NCBI GenBank assembly: GCA_900754605.1
Contig: CAAEDK010000225.1
Span: forward strand, 1-32,789
Length of the DNA stretch: 32,789 nt
Direction: 5' to 3'
From: an uncultured Oscillospiraceae bacterium
GTDB taxonomy: Bacteria > Bacillota_A > Clostridia > Oscillospirales > Oscillospiraceae
Under the pieces are notes generated by a model that did not search any database, was not told where the DNA came from, and was given only the letters and a program-made list of their open reading frames with translations. The translations under genes and the position numbers were made by a program. Positions 22,707 through 30,977 of the stretch are shown here, in pieces (positions within the stretch are counted from its first letter, which is position 1; each line of letters starts with the position of its first letter).

Positions 22707-23966
22707 ATGAAAGAAGTCTATGTTGTCAACTGCTGCCGTACCGCTATTGGTTCCTTTGGCGGGAGCCTGAAGGACACCCCTGCCGCCGAGATGGGTGCCG
22801 TTGTCATCAAGGAAGCTCTGAACCGCGCTGGTGTGAAGCCTGAGAATGTGGATGAGGTCATGTTTGGCTGCATCCTGACCGCTGGCCTGGGCCAGAACCC
22901 CGCCCGTCAGGCTGCCCTGAAGGCTGGTGTGCCGATCAGCGTGCCCGCCTACACTGTGGGTATGGTGTGCGGCTCCGGTATGAAGTCCGTCATTGAGGGC
23001 GCCCGCGCCATCCTGACCGGCGATGCCAACATCGTGGTGGCTGGCGGCACCGAGAATATGTCCGCTGCTCCCTATGCCATCCCTGCTGCCCGCTGGGGCG
23101 CCCGCATGGGTGACAACAAGATGGTGGACACCATGATCAAGGACGGCCTGTGGGATGCTTATAACAACTACCACATGGGCACCACTGCCGAGAATATCTG
23201 CGACGTGTGGGGAATCACCCGTGAGGAACTGGATGAGTTTGCTGCCTCCTCCCAGAACAAGGCTGAGGCCGCTCTGAACTCCGGCCGCTTCAACGACGAG
23301 ATCGTTCCCGTGATGATCAAGAAGAAGAAGGAGATGGTGGAGTTTAAGGTGGACGAGTTCCCCCGTGCCGGTGTGACCGCCGAGGGTATCTCCAAGCTGC
23401 GCGGTGCCTTCCCTGTGGGTCCTGAGGGTGTCGAGGAGTCCATCGAGCACACCTTCCCTGTTACCCAGGTCCATGAGGCCGACACCAAGAAGCACGTCCA
23501 GCGTGTCACCGCTGCCAATGCTTCCGGCATCAATGACGGTGCTGCCGCTATCATCCTGGCTTCCGGAGAGGCTGTGGAGAAGTACGGCCTGAAGCCCATG
23601 GCCAAGCTGGTCAGCTGGGGTCAGGGCGGTGTGGATCCCAAGATCATGGGCGTGGGTCCTGTTCCTGCTTCCCGCCAGGCTATGGAGAAGGCCGGCTTGA
23701 AGATCGAGGATATGGATCTGGTGGAGGCCAACGAGGCTTTCGCGGCTCAGTCCATCGCCGTGGCCCGTGAGCTGGGCTTCGATATGAGCAAGGTCAACGT
23801 CAATGGCGGCGCCATTGCCCTGGGTCATCCTGTGGGCGCTTCCGGCGCACGTATCATCGTTACTCTGCTCCACGAGATGGCCAAGCGCCCTGAGGCTAAG
23901 AAGGGTCTGGCTACTCTGTGCATCGGCGGCGGTATGGGCGTTGCCACGATCTTCGAGAAGTGCTGA
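22707..23966 (+). CDS. thlA: Acetyl-CoA acetyltransferase (thiolase) with an internal insertion
   Basis: Thiolase II condenses two acetyl-CoA to acetoacetyl-CoA, the first step towards butyrate in Clostridia. Catalytic residues are in place: C88 in VCGSGMKS, the NEAFAA segment (342-347), H374 in [14 protein letters not shown] (367-380) and C405 in CIGGGMG. At 419 residues it is about 27 longer than the usual 392. The excess lies at about residues 236-265, between SKLRGAF and the [14 protein letters not shown] segment, where ordinary thiolases have a very short link. The rest aligns normally. TTGGAGGT precedes the start. It is monocistronic here with its own promoter and terminator; no other butyrate genes are in the window. 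Codons suggest high expression. Confidence 0.95.
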   Translation: MKEVYVVNCCRTAIGSFGGSLKDTPAAEMGAVVIKEALNRAGVKPENVDEVMFGCILTAGLGQNPARQAALKAGVPISVPAYTVGMVCGSGMKSVIEGARAILTGDANIVVAGGTENMSAAPYAIPAARWGARMGDNKMVDTMIKDGLWDAYNNYHMGTTAENICDVWGITREELDEFAASSQNKAEAALNSGRFNDEIVPVMIKKKKEMVEFKVDEFPRAGVTAEGISKLRGAFPVGPEGVEESIEHTFPVTQVHEADTKKHVQRVTAANASGINDGAAAIILASGEAVEKYGLKPMAKLVSWGQGGVDPKIMGVGPVPASRQAMEKAGLKIEDMDLVEANEAFAAQSIAVARELGFDMSKVNVNGGAIALGHPVGASGARIIVTLLHEMAKRPEAKKGLATLCIGGGMGVATIFEKC

Positions 23967-23987
23967 GACTGATTGGTTAAACCGATT

Positions 23988-24024
23988 CCCGCCCCCTGCG
24001 TCAGCGCAGGGGGCGGGTTTTTTT
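23988..24024 (+). terminator. Terminator of the thiolase gene
   Basis: A perfect 13-bp GC-rich stem with a TCAG loop and seven T. Confidence 0.95.
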
Positions 24025-24049
24025 GTCCCCTGCGGGCTTGTTCTGGGAG

Positions 24050-24081
24050 TTGTCCACAGAATGGGACGAAATTGTGGAAAA
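24050..24081. promoter_or_regulatory. Inverted pair of DnaA-box-like sequences
   Basis: TTGTCCACA (24050-24058) and, on the other strand, TTTTCCACA (24073-24081) are each one base from the DnaA box TTATCCACA and face each other across 14 bases. They could be DnaA sites or an operator for spoIIP. Confidence 0.35.
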
Positions 24082-24117
24082 CATTTGAGCCTGTCCTTCT
24101 AAGCCGCCCTGCCACCG

Positions 24118-24125
24118 CATACAGT
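24118..24125 (+). promoter_or_regulatory. Candidate sigma-E -10 element for spoIIP
   Basis: CATACAGT fits the sigma-E -10 consensus and lies 32 bases before the start codon. I could not find a good -35 element, so this rests on one hexamer plus the known sigma-E control of spoIIP. Confidence 0.35.
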
Positions 24126-24157
24126 GGGAGAGGTACACAGGATAAGGAGGGACTGGT

Positions 24158-25345
24158 ATGAGAGAGAGACGGCGGAGACCGGACAGGCTCCGGGTGCTCC
24201 GGCGCAGCGTAGGCCTGGTTTTGGCGCTGGTGACTGTCTGGGGCGTGTGGCTGACGGCAGACCTGTCCAGCGTGGGTGAGGCAATGCGCGTGTGGTCTGC
24301 GGATTCTCAGGCGGTAGTGGGGCTGCTGGCGGAGCAGCTGGGTCAGGTTCCAGAGGAGACTGCCCTAGCAGAGATGGACGGCTTGGGCCGACTGCTGGTG
24401 GAACAGTCTGCTATGCTGTCAGCAGGGGTTGAGGTGGTGGACGCCCTTCGGAAAGAGAAGGAGACCGATCAGATCCCACCTTCGGCAGAAGATCCCCCAG
24501 AGGTGGAGGATGACGATGATCAAACAGTCCCCCAGCTTCAGCCGCCGGCAGAACCGGACGATGTGCGGGAGATGACCGGTGTTGGTCGGGAGGGAGGACA
24601 ATATTTCAGTCGGAACGGAGTCTACTTGTATGACCGAACCAACAAGGGACTGGATCCCTCGGTATTTGATGCAGGGGCGGTCCATTTCGGCTTGGGGGAG
24701 GGGCCACAGATCCTGATCTTACACAGCCACGGCAGTGAGGCTTACTCCCAAAACGATGGAGATCTCTATCAGGAGAGCGATGCCTACCGTACTACCGACT
24801 GCACACATAACGTGGTTCGTGTGGGGGAGGCCATGGCGGAAGTGTTCCGCAGCCAAGGTTTCCAGGTGATCCATGATACCAATCTGTATGATTATCCTGC
24901 CTATAATGGCTCGTATGACAGGTCAAAAGCAGCGGTGCGGGACTGGCTGGCCAAGTATCCCACGATCCGGATCATCTTGGATGTCCACCGAGACGCGCTG
25001 GTGGGCAGCGATGGCTCCATCTATAAGCTGATTACCCAGGAGAATGGGAAAAAGACTGCCCAGATCATGCTGGTAGTGGGCACCGACGGCGGTGGAGCGC
25101 AGCATCCGTACTGGATCGATAATCTGGCCCTGGCTGTCCGGTTTCAGCAGGAATTGATTTCCGACTATGTGAGTTTGGCTCGCCCCATCGTGCTGCGCAA
25201 CAGCAGCTACAACCAGCAGTTATCGCCCGGCTACTTACTGGTGGAGGTGGGGGGACATGGCAATACACTCACTGAGGCAGTGGACGGCGCCCGCCTTTTT
25301 GCCCAGAGTGTCAGTCAGGTGCTGAACACCATGTGGATAAAATAG
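24158..25345 (+). CDS. spoIIP: Stage II sporulation protein P
   Basis: SpoIIP is a membrane-anchored amidase/endopeptidase that, with SpoIID and SpoIIM, cleaves septal peptidoglycan to drive engulfment of the forespore. The 395-residue protein has a basic N-terminus, one membrane anchor (about 16-34), a variable acidic and proline-rich linker (about 105-140), and the catalytic domain. Family motifs are LILHSHGSEAY (186-196) with the zinc-ligand-type histidines, ILDVHRDA (273-280), and VEVGGHGNTLTEA near the C-terminus. AAGGAGGG precedes the start. It shows that the organism belongs to a spore-forming lineage. The usual neighbour gpr is not beside it. Confidence 0.95.
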   Translation: MRERRRRPDRLRVLRRSVGLVLALVTVWGVWLTADLSSVGEAMRVWSADSQAVVGLLAEQLGQVPEETALAEMDGLGRLLVEQSAMLSAGVEVVDALRKEKETDQIPPSAEDPPEVEDDDDQTVPQLQPPAEPDDVREMTGVGREGGQYFSRNGVYLYDRTNKGLDPSVFDAGAVHFGLGEGPQILILHSHGSEAYSQNDGDLYQESDAYRTTDCTHNVVRVGEAMAEVFRSQGFQVIHDTNLYDYPAYNGSYDRSKAAVRDWLAKYPTIRIILDVHRDALVGSDGSIYKLITQENGKKTAQIMLVVGTDGGGAQHPYWIDNLALAVRFQQELISDYVSLARPIVLRNSSYNQQLSPGYLLVEVGGHGNTLTEAVDGARLFAQSVSQVLNTMWIK

Positions 25346-25354
25346 AGCAGGAAA

Positions 25355-25400
25355 ATGACAGATCCCGGAACGCTGCTCCAAAGCGCCCGGGATCTGTCAT
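25355..25400 (+). terminator. Hairpin downstream of spoIIP
   Basis: A perfect 14-bp stem, ATGACAGATCCCGG with its complement, around an 18-base loop, starting 10 bases after the stop. There is no T tract on the plus strand, so its role as a terminator is uncertain. Confidence 0.55.
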
Positions 25401-25551
25401 TGAAAAAGAGGATTAAAATGAAACGAACTTGTCTCTTGCAGGACTCATCCTATCAAAGAGTTATTACAAAAGAGACGAAAAAGTGTTACATAACCTTTAA
25501 ATCTTCCAAAGAGTGCACTTTTATTCGGTCGGAAAGTGAAGCGGGGAACCC

Positions 25552-25580
25552 TTGACGCAGAAGAAAAAAACAGGTAAACT
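25552..25580 (+). promoter_or_regulatory. Promoter of mfd
   Basis: TTGACG, 17-base spacer, TAAACT, about 113 bases before the mfd start. Confidence 0.75.
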
Positions 25581-25604
25581 GAGGAAAGCTTTGACTGATA
25601 GATA

Positions 25605-25634
25605 CCCCCTATCCCGAGTGTTTGGGACAGGGGG
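25605..25634 (+). other. Hairpin in the mfd leader
   Basis: CCCCCT-A-TCCC pairs with GGGA-C-AGGGGG (one A-C mismatch) around an eight-base loop. It lies between the mfd promoter and start and lacks a T tract, so I do not call it a terminator. Confidence 0.5.
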
Positions 25635-25692
25635 CATTGGTGCGCCTTGATTTCCATATCATGGAATATATTGGTACAAGGAGTGATATTTA

Positions 25693-28600
25693 ATGGAGAT
25701 AATCCGCTCTGTTTTGCGTGAGCTGCCTGAATTTCAGCAGCTGCTGACGGCGCTGGATGGTGGACAGTCCCCGGTAGCGGTGTCTGGTCTGGCGGCGGTC
25801 CACCGGGCCCACTTTGCGGCCTGTATGGGTCAGGAGAGCGGCCGCCCGGTGGTGGTGGTGTGTGCTGACGAGGGGGAAGCAGAGCGGATGGCCCGAGATC
25901 TGTCCTTCCTCATCGGCGGAGAAGTCCCTGTGCTGACTGCCCGCTCTTTCCTGTTCCACAACATCGCCACCGTCTCCCGTCAGTGGGAACACCGGCGTCT
26001 CCGCCTCTTCTACCGTTTGACCCATGGGGAGATTCCCTATTTGGTGGCCACTGTGGAGTCTCTGCTCCAACGGACTCTCCCGCCGGAGGCGCTGGAGCGC
26101 GCCTGCACTGCCCTGGAAGTGGGGCAGCGCGCCGACCTGGAGGAACTGACCGCACATCTGACGGAAGCGGGCTATGTCCGCTGTGAGCAGGTGGAGGGGC
26201 CGGGGCAGTTTGCGCTTCGGGGAGGGATTTTGGATGTGTACTCCCCAGCCATGGAGGCCCCGGTTCGGGCTGAGTTTTTCGGGGATGAGGTGGATGCCCT
26301 GGGGATCTTTGATCCGGGAACCCAGCGGCGAACGGCGAATGTGGAGCGTGCTGTGCTGCTTCCTGCGGCGGAGACTCTACCCCATTTGGCTCCAGGAGGT
26401 CTGGCCGGCCTGCTGAAAGAGCTGGATCAGCGTTCTGCAGCTGCCGTCCAGGATGGTTTGGAGGAATTGGCGGTCACGCTCCGGCAGGATCGTGAGGCCT
26501 TGGAAGAGGGGCGATCCTTCCCGGCCGCTGACCGGTACCTTCCTCTGATCTATCCGGAACTGGCCACTGCGGCGGATTATCTTCCCTATGATGCCTGTAT
26601 CTTTTTTTCGGAGAGCAGCCGGGTGGGAGAGCGGGCAAAAACTTGGCAGTGGCAGCTGGAAGAGGATGTCAAGACGCTGCTGGAACGGGGGGAGTTGGAT
26701 GGAGGCTGCGGAACGCTGTCCCGCTCTTATGACCAGCTATGCCGCAGACTGGAGGACTTCCCGTTGGCCTATCTAGACTCCTTCACACTGTCCACCTACC
26801 CGGCAGCACCCCGGTGTGTGCTGTCCCTGATGGCGAAGCAGCTGCCATCCTTTGGGGCCAGCCTGGAGACTGCGGTGCAGGATCTGAGCCACTATCAGAG
26901 CGCCGGGTTTTCTGTTCTGGTGTTGGTGTCCAGCGAGCAGAGGGCACTGAACCTCCAGACACTTCTGCGGGAGCAGAAGGTGAAGTCCGGTGTAGACTTC
27001 GCCCTGAAGGCTCTGCCTCAGCCGGGACAGATCATCCTCACTGTGGGAGGGCTGTCCGGGGGGATGGAGTACCCTGGACTGAAGCTGGCAGTTATCACCG
27101 AGGGCTCGTCTGGCGGAACCAGAAAACGGCCCCGACCGGTCAAAAAGGAGGCCACCAACCGGCAGAAGCTGAAGTCTTATGCAGATCTGTCCCCCGGGGA
27201 TCTGGTGGTCCACGAGCACCACGGAGTGGGCCGGTATGTTGGTATGGTGAAGATGCCTGCCGATGGCATCGAGAAAGATTATGTGAAGATCGCCTACGCT
27301 GGGACGGATGTGCTGTATGTCCCGGCTACCCAGCTGGATCTGGTCTCCAAGTATATCGGCGGCGGTGAAGACGCCCAGGAAACGAAAAAGCTGTCCAAGC
27401 TGGGTGGAACGGACTGGGAGCGGGCCAAGACCAAGGCAAAGAAGGCGGTGGCCGACTTGGCTAAGGGGTTGATCCAACTGTACGCCCAGCGCCAGCGTCA
27501 GCCTGGTTTTGCTTTTTCACCGGACTCTCCATGGCAGCGGGAGTTTGAGGAGCAGTTTGAGTATTCCGAGACAGACGACCAACTGCGGTGTATCGAGGAG
27601 ATCAAGCGGGATATGGAGCGCCCTGTGCCCATGGACCGGCTGCTGTGCGGAGATGTGGGATACGGTAAGACGGAGGTGGCCTTCCGGGCCATGATGAAAT
27701 GCGTGTTGGACGGCAAGCAGGCAGCCATCCTGGTGCCTACTACCGTTCTGGCCCGACAGCACTATCTCACGGCCCTGCGCCGCTTTGCCAGGTATCCAGT
27801 GAACATTGATGTAGTCTCCCGCTTTCGCACCCCGGCTCAGATGAAGGAGACGCTGAGACGGGTCGAGGAGGGACGGGTGGACATCCTCATCGGAACCCAC
27901 CGCCTGTTTAACAAGGACGTGCGCTTCAAGGACCTGGGCCTGCTGGTGGTGGACGAGGAGCAGCGCTTCGGCGTCCAGCACAAGGAGAAGCTGAAGGAGC
28001 GCTTTGCCCAGGTGGACGTGCTCACCCTGTCTGCCACCCCGATCCCACGAACCCTGAACATGGCCATGTCGGGCATCCGGGATATGTCCACGTTGGAGGA
28101 GCCGCCCGCCGACCGGCTGCCGGTACAGACCTATGTGCTGGAGCATAACTGGCCGGTGCTGGCCGACGCTATGCGCCGGGAACTGGAGCGGGGAGGACAA
28201 GTCTACTACCTCCACAACCGGGTGGAGACCATCGACCGCACTGCCGCCCGCATCGGACAGATGCTGGGGGAGGATGCGGCGGTGGGGGTGGCTCATGGTA
28301 AAATGAGCCAGGAGGCCATCGATGATGTCATGAGCCGCATGACCGATGGGGAACTGAATGTGTTGGTATGCACCACCATCATTGAGACGGGTATCGATTT
28401 GCCCAATGCCAATACCCTTATCATTGAGGATGCTGACCACTTAGGCCTGGCCCAGCTGCACCAGATCCGGGGCCGGGTAGGAAGATCCAATCGCCGGGCC
28501 TTTGCCTATCTCACCTATCGCCGGGGAAAGGCGCTCACCGAAGTGGCTGCTAAGCGCCTATCGGCTATCCGGGAGTTTGCGGAGTTTGGTTCCGGCTTCA

Positions 28601-29205
28601 AAATTGCCATGCGGGATCTGGAGATCCGGGGTGCGGGTAACGTGCTGGGCCCAGAGCAGAGCGGCTTCATGCTGTCGGTGGGCTATGATATGTATCTGAA
28701 GCTGCTGGAGGAGGCGGTGCTCACCCAGCAGGGACAGCCAGCCCCAAAGCGCACCGAGTGTGCCGCCGATCTGGCGGTGGCAGCTTCTATCCCAGATCGG
28801 TATGTCCCAGCGCCGGAGCAGAGGATGGACCTATACCGGCGCATCGCTGCCATCCGCAGTGAGGAGGAGGCAGATGACCTGGTGGATGAGCTCATTGACC
28901 GCTATGGTGAGCCGCCCCGGACAGTGAATAACCTGATCTCCGTGGCGCTGCTCCGGGCGGCTGCGGCGGAGGCTAATATTACCGATATCGCCCAGAAAAA
29001 TGGGCAGCTGATCTTTACCTTGGATCAGTTCCGATTGGAAGCCTTCTCCTTGTTATGCGACGGGGATCGCTATCGGAACCGGCTGCTCCTCATCCCGGGA
29101 GATGTGCCCCGGTTTACCCTCCGTCTGCGGAAGGGGGACGACCCGCTTCGCTGTGCGCAGAACCTGGTGGAGGACTATGTCCGGGTCTGCGGAGAGGCAG
29201 GGTGA
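25693..29205 (+). CDS. mfd: Transcription-repair coupling factor Mfd
   Basis: Mfd is a DNA translocase that removes RNA polymerase stalled at lesions and recruits UvrA. The 1170-residue protein is full length. Its N-terminal UvrB-like domain (about 1-330) includes LRGGILDVYSP and VRAEFFGDEVDAL segments. The RNA polymerase interaction domain starts near 496 with LSPGDLVVHEHHGVGRYVGM. The RecG-like translocase has Walker A GDVGYGKTE near 653-661, the DEEQ box in VVDEEQRFGVQHKEKL near 752-767, and the SATPIPRTLNMAMSGIRDMS segment. The C-terminal autoinhibitory TRCF domain begins near 1010. AAGGAG precedes the start. tadA follows after 77 bases. Confidence 0.98.
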   Translation: MEIIRSVLRELPEFQQLLTALDGGQSPVAVSGLAAVHRAHFAACMGQESGRPVVVVCADEGEAERMARDLSFLIGGEVPVLTARSFLFHNIATVSRQWEHRRLRLFYRLTHGEIPYLVATVESLLQRTLPPEALERACTALEVGQRADLEELTAHLTEAGYVRCEQVEGPGQFALRGGILDVYSPAMEAPVRAEFFGDEVDALGIFDPGTQRRTANVERAVLLPAAETLPHLAPGGLAGLLKELDQRSAAAVQDGLEELAVTLRQDREALEEGRSFPAADRYLPLIYPELATAADYLPYDACIFFSESSRVGERAKTWQWQLEEDVKTLLERGELDGGCGTLSRSYDQLCRRLEDFPLAYLDSFTLSTYPAAPRCVLSLMAKQLPSFGASLETAVQDLSHYQSAGFSVLVLVSSEQRALNLQTLLREQKVKSGVDFALKALPQPGQIILTVGGLSGGMEYPGLKLAVITEGSSGGTRKRPRPVKKEATNRQKLKSYADLSPGDLVVHEHHGVGRYVGMVKMPADGIEKDYVKIAYAGTDVLYVPATQLDLVSKYIGGGEDAQETKKLSKLGGTDWERAKTKAKKAVADLAKGLIQLYAQRQRQPGFAFSPDSPWQREFEEQFEYSETDDQLRCIEEIKRDMERPVPMDRLLCGDVGYGKTEVAFRAMMKCVLDGKQAAILVPTTVLARQHYLTALRRFARYPVNIDVVSRFRTPAQMKETLRRVEEGRVDILIGTHRLFNKDVRFKDLGLLVVDEEQRFGVQHKEKLKERFAQVDVLTLSATPIPRTLNMAMSGIRDMSTLEEPPADRLPVQTYVLEHNWPVLADAMRRELERGGQVYYLHNRVETIDRTAARIGQMLGEDAAVGVAHGKMSQEAIDDVMSRMTDGELNVLVCTTIIETGIDLPNANTLIIEDADHLGLAQLHQIRGRVGRSNRRAFAYLTYRRGKALTEVAAKRLSAIREFAEFGSGFKIAMRDLEIRGAGNVLGPEQSGFMLSVGYDMYLKLLEEAVLTQQGQPAPKRTECAADLAVAASIPDRYVPAPEQRMDLYRRIAAIRSEEEADDLVDELIDRYGEPPRTVNNLISVALLRAAAAEANITDIAQKNGQLIFTLDQFRLEAFSLLCDGDRYRNRLLLIPGDVPRFTLRLRKGDDPLRCAQNLVEDYVRVCGEAG

Positions 29206-29282
29206 GAAAATGATTCCACAATTTTGGGCCGGCGTGTGGAAAGAATGTCCACGCAGTCCGCGGGACAAAGGAGGTTGTGCTC

Positions 29283-29750
29283 ATGGATCATAAGGACTAT
29301 ATGCGTCGGGCGCTGGAACTGGCTGCTCAGGCTGGGGCAGAGGGCGATGTGCCTGTGGGCTGTGTCATTGTCCGGGATGGAGAAATCGTGGGGGAGGGGC
29401 GCAACCGCCGGGAGGAGAACGGCGACGCCACTGCTCACGCAGAACTGGAGGCTATCCGGGATGCCTGCCGCCGCCTGGGCAGCTGGCGGCTTCACAGGTG
29501 TACCATGTACGTTACCCTGGAGCCTTGCCCTATGTGCGCTGGAGGGATCATCAACGCCAGGGTGGACACGGTGCGCTATGGGACCCGCGATGACAAGGCG
29601 GGGGCCTGCGGCTCGGTGCTTAACCTGTTTGAGGAGCGCTTTAACCACCATCCGAGGCTGTACCGCGGTCCACTGGAGTGTGAGTGTCAGGAGATCCTTC
29701 AGAACTTTTTCCAGGGCTTGCGAGAGAATGGGGCTGGGGAGAATGAATAA
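29283..29750 (+). CDS. tadA: tRNA-specific adenosine deaminase TadA
   Basis: TadA converts adenosine-34 to inosine in the anticodon of tRNA-Arg(ACG). The ATG with AAGGAGGT seven bases upstream is preferred to the GTG six bases earlier, which sits too close to that site. The 155-residue protein has the deaminase zinc motif HAELEAI with H52 and catalytic E54, and PCPMCAGGI with C82 and C85. The C-terminal GSVLNLFEERFNHHPRLYRG matches the TadA-specific end rather than cytidine deaminases. It probably shares the mfd transcript. Confidence 0.97.
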   Translation: MDHKDYMRRALELAAQAGAEGDVPVGCVIVRDGEIVGEGRNRREENGDATAHAELEAIRDACRRLGSWRLHRCTMYVTLEPCPMCAGGIINARVDTVRYGTRDDKAGACGSVLNLFEERFNHHPRLYRGPLECECQEILQNFFQGLRENGAGENE

Positions 29751-29868
29751 AGGAAAATGTTTAATCCTTTTGTAACAACTTGCGCTGGTTTTATTCATAA
29801 AAATAGGGTATTCTAAATCTGCAAGGCAAGAGTACAACTCTTTTTCATCTGAATCCTCCATCCTTTTA

Positions 29869-29897
29869 GAACGCAGTCGGTTTTACCGGCTGCGTTC
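29869..29897 (+). terminator. Terminator downstream of tadA
   Basis: A 12-bp stem (one G-T wobble), GAACGCAGTCGG with CCGGCTGCGTTC around TTTTA, followed by TCCTTTC. A short stem AAGAG-TACAA-CTCTT with a T run (about 29827-29847) precedes it. The 120 bases before it hold no recognisable RNA gene. Confidence 0.7.
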
Positions 29898-29913
29898 TCC
29901 TTTCTGCCACAAC

Positions 29914-29940
29914 AAAAAAGTGCGCCCCTTGGGGGCGCAC
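29914..29940 (-). terminator. Terminator of the TauE/SafE gene
   Basis: On the minus strand GTGCGCCCC and its complement form a perfect 9-bp stem with a three-base loop, then six T, just after the stop. Confidence 0.95.
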
Positions 29941-29946
29941 AGAGGA

Positions 29947-30720
29947 TCAAATCAGCAAATCGTAGATCAGGCGGACGGTGAGAAGAGTCAGGACGACAAA
30001 AAACATGGGACGGATGACTTTGGCTCCGCCCCGAAGGGCCAAGCCGGAGCCTACATATCCTCCAGCCAGACCGCACAGGGCGGCAGGTAGGCCTACAGCC
30101 CAGATTACCTCACCGGCCAAGGCGAAGGTGACCAGTGAGGCGGCATTGGAAGCTGCGTTGGCTGCCTTCGTATTCCCGGAGGCGGTGAGCAGATCAAACT
30201 TGCAGAGACTGGTATACGCCAGCATAAGGAAAGTTCCTGCTCCGGGGCCAAAAAATCCATCGTAGCACCCTACGGCCAGGCCGATGGCCAGGGAAAACCA
30301 GGAGAGTCGGAGAGGAGAGAACTGGTCGGAGTGGTCCTCTGTCCCAAAGTCTCTCTTTAAAAGGAGAAAGACGGCCATTACAGGAACAATGGCCAGCATG
30401 ATATAATAGAGGAACTGGTCCGGCAGGATAAGATTCAGCTTGGCCCCTGCCCAGGCTCCTGCCAGAGCGCCGACTGCGCCCCAGGCGGCACTGGGCATCC
30501 GAATCTCCCCTCGGCGCCAGAAGCGGTAGGCGGAGAGCAGAGTGCCCCACACATTGCCGCATTTGTTGGTGGCGGAGGCTGCGTGGGGGTCCAGTCCGGC
30601 CAGCAGGTAGGCGGGCAGTGTGATCAGTCCGCCGCCGCCGGCCACTGCATCTACAATACCGCCAAGGAATACCAGGGGACATACAATTAGCAAGGTGTGC
30701 AGTAAATCATTCCATTCCAT
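29947..30720 (-). CDS. TauE/SafE family permease (probable sulfite or small organo-anion exporter)
   Basis: The 257-residue protein has about eight hydrophobic segments and the two-repeat layout of the TauE/SafE family, whose members export sulfite, sulfoacetate or related anions. The first repeat contains FLGGIVDAVAGGGGLITLPAYL (first motif, about 18-39, glycine-rich) and ASATNKCGNVWGT (49-61). The second repeat contains YDGFFGPGAGTFLMLAY (about 153-169) and ASGNTKAANAASN (180-192). AGGAGGG precedes the start. It is alone and convergent with tadA. Its leader contains a terminator-like hairpin (30753-30781). The substrate is not predictable from the context. Confidence 0.9.
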   Translation of the reverse strand: MEWNDLLHTLLIVCPLVFLGGIVDAVAGGGGLITLPAYLLAGLDPHAASATNKCGNVWGTLLSAYRFWRRGEIRMPSAAWGAVGALAGAWAGAKLNLILPDQFLYYIMLAIVPVMAVFLLLKRDFGTEDHSDQFSPLRLSWFSLAIGLAVGCYDGFFGPGAGTFLMLAYTSLCKFDLLTASGNTKAANAASNAASLVTFALAGEVIWAVGLPAALCGLAGGYVGSGLALRGGAKVIRPMFFVVLTLLTVRLIYDLLI

Positions 30721-30752
30721 TTGATGAAGCCCTCCTAGTTGTGTGGGAGCAG

Positions 30753-30781
30753 ATAAAATGCGTCCGGGCTGTCCGGACGCA
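30753..30781 (-). terminator. Terminator-like hairpin in the TauE/SafE leader
   Basis: On the minus strand TGCGTCCGG and CCGGACGCA form a perfect 9-bp stem with a five-base loop, directly followed by TTTTAT. It ends about 33 bases before the TauE/SafE start codon, so it may attenuate the gene. Confidence 0.65.
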
Positions 30782-30893
30782 GATGGGAAACGTGGTAAGT
30801 TTTATTATTTTATCACATCAAAGGTGGAAAAGCTACCCGCTATTTCCACAAAATCTGAGAGAAACTCTCGTGGAACTCTTCGGCCCAAAAGCC

Positions 30894-30922
30894 TTGACGG
30901 TGTCCAGCGGGTTGCGTAAAAT
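30894..30922 (+). promoter_or_regulatory. Promoter of the DUF1846 gene
   Basis: TTGACG, 17-base spacer, TAAAAT, about 55 bases before the start codon. Confidence 0.8.
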
Positions 30923-30977
30923 AAGAAGGAATAAATTTGCACAGGATCTGCAACGATAAGACTAAAGGAGTGAGGGC

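Larger units (their letters stand above)
25346..25692. other. Intergenic region between spoIIP and mfd
   Basis: This 347-base stretch holds the spoIIP hairpin, the mfd promoter (25552-25580) and a hairpin in the mfd leader. A 45-codon plus-strand frame (25418-25555) has a poor ribosome binding site and no recognisable family, so it is not called. Confidence 0.75.

Noticed and set aside
25418..25555. A 45-codon plus-strand frame between spoIIP and mfd
   Set aside because: Weak ribosome binding site, AT-rich unbiased codons, overlap with the mfd promoter, and no recognisable family.
29209..29265. Several TTTCCACA-like words between mfd and tadA considered as DnaA boxes
   Set aside because: Each has two or more mismatches to TTATCCACA and the spacing is irregular.
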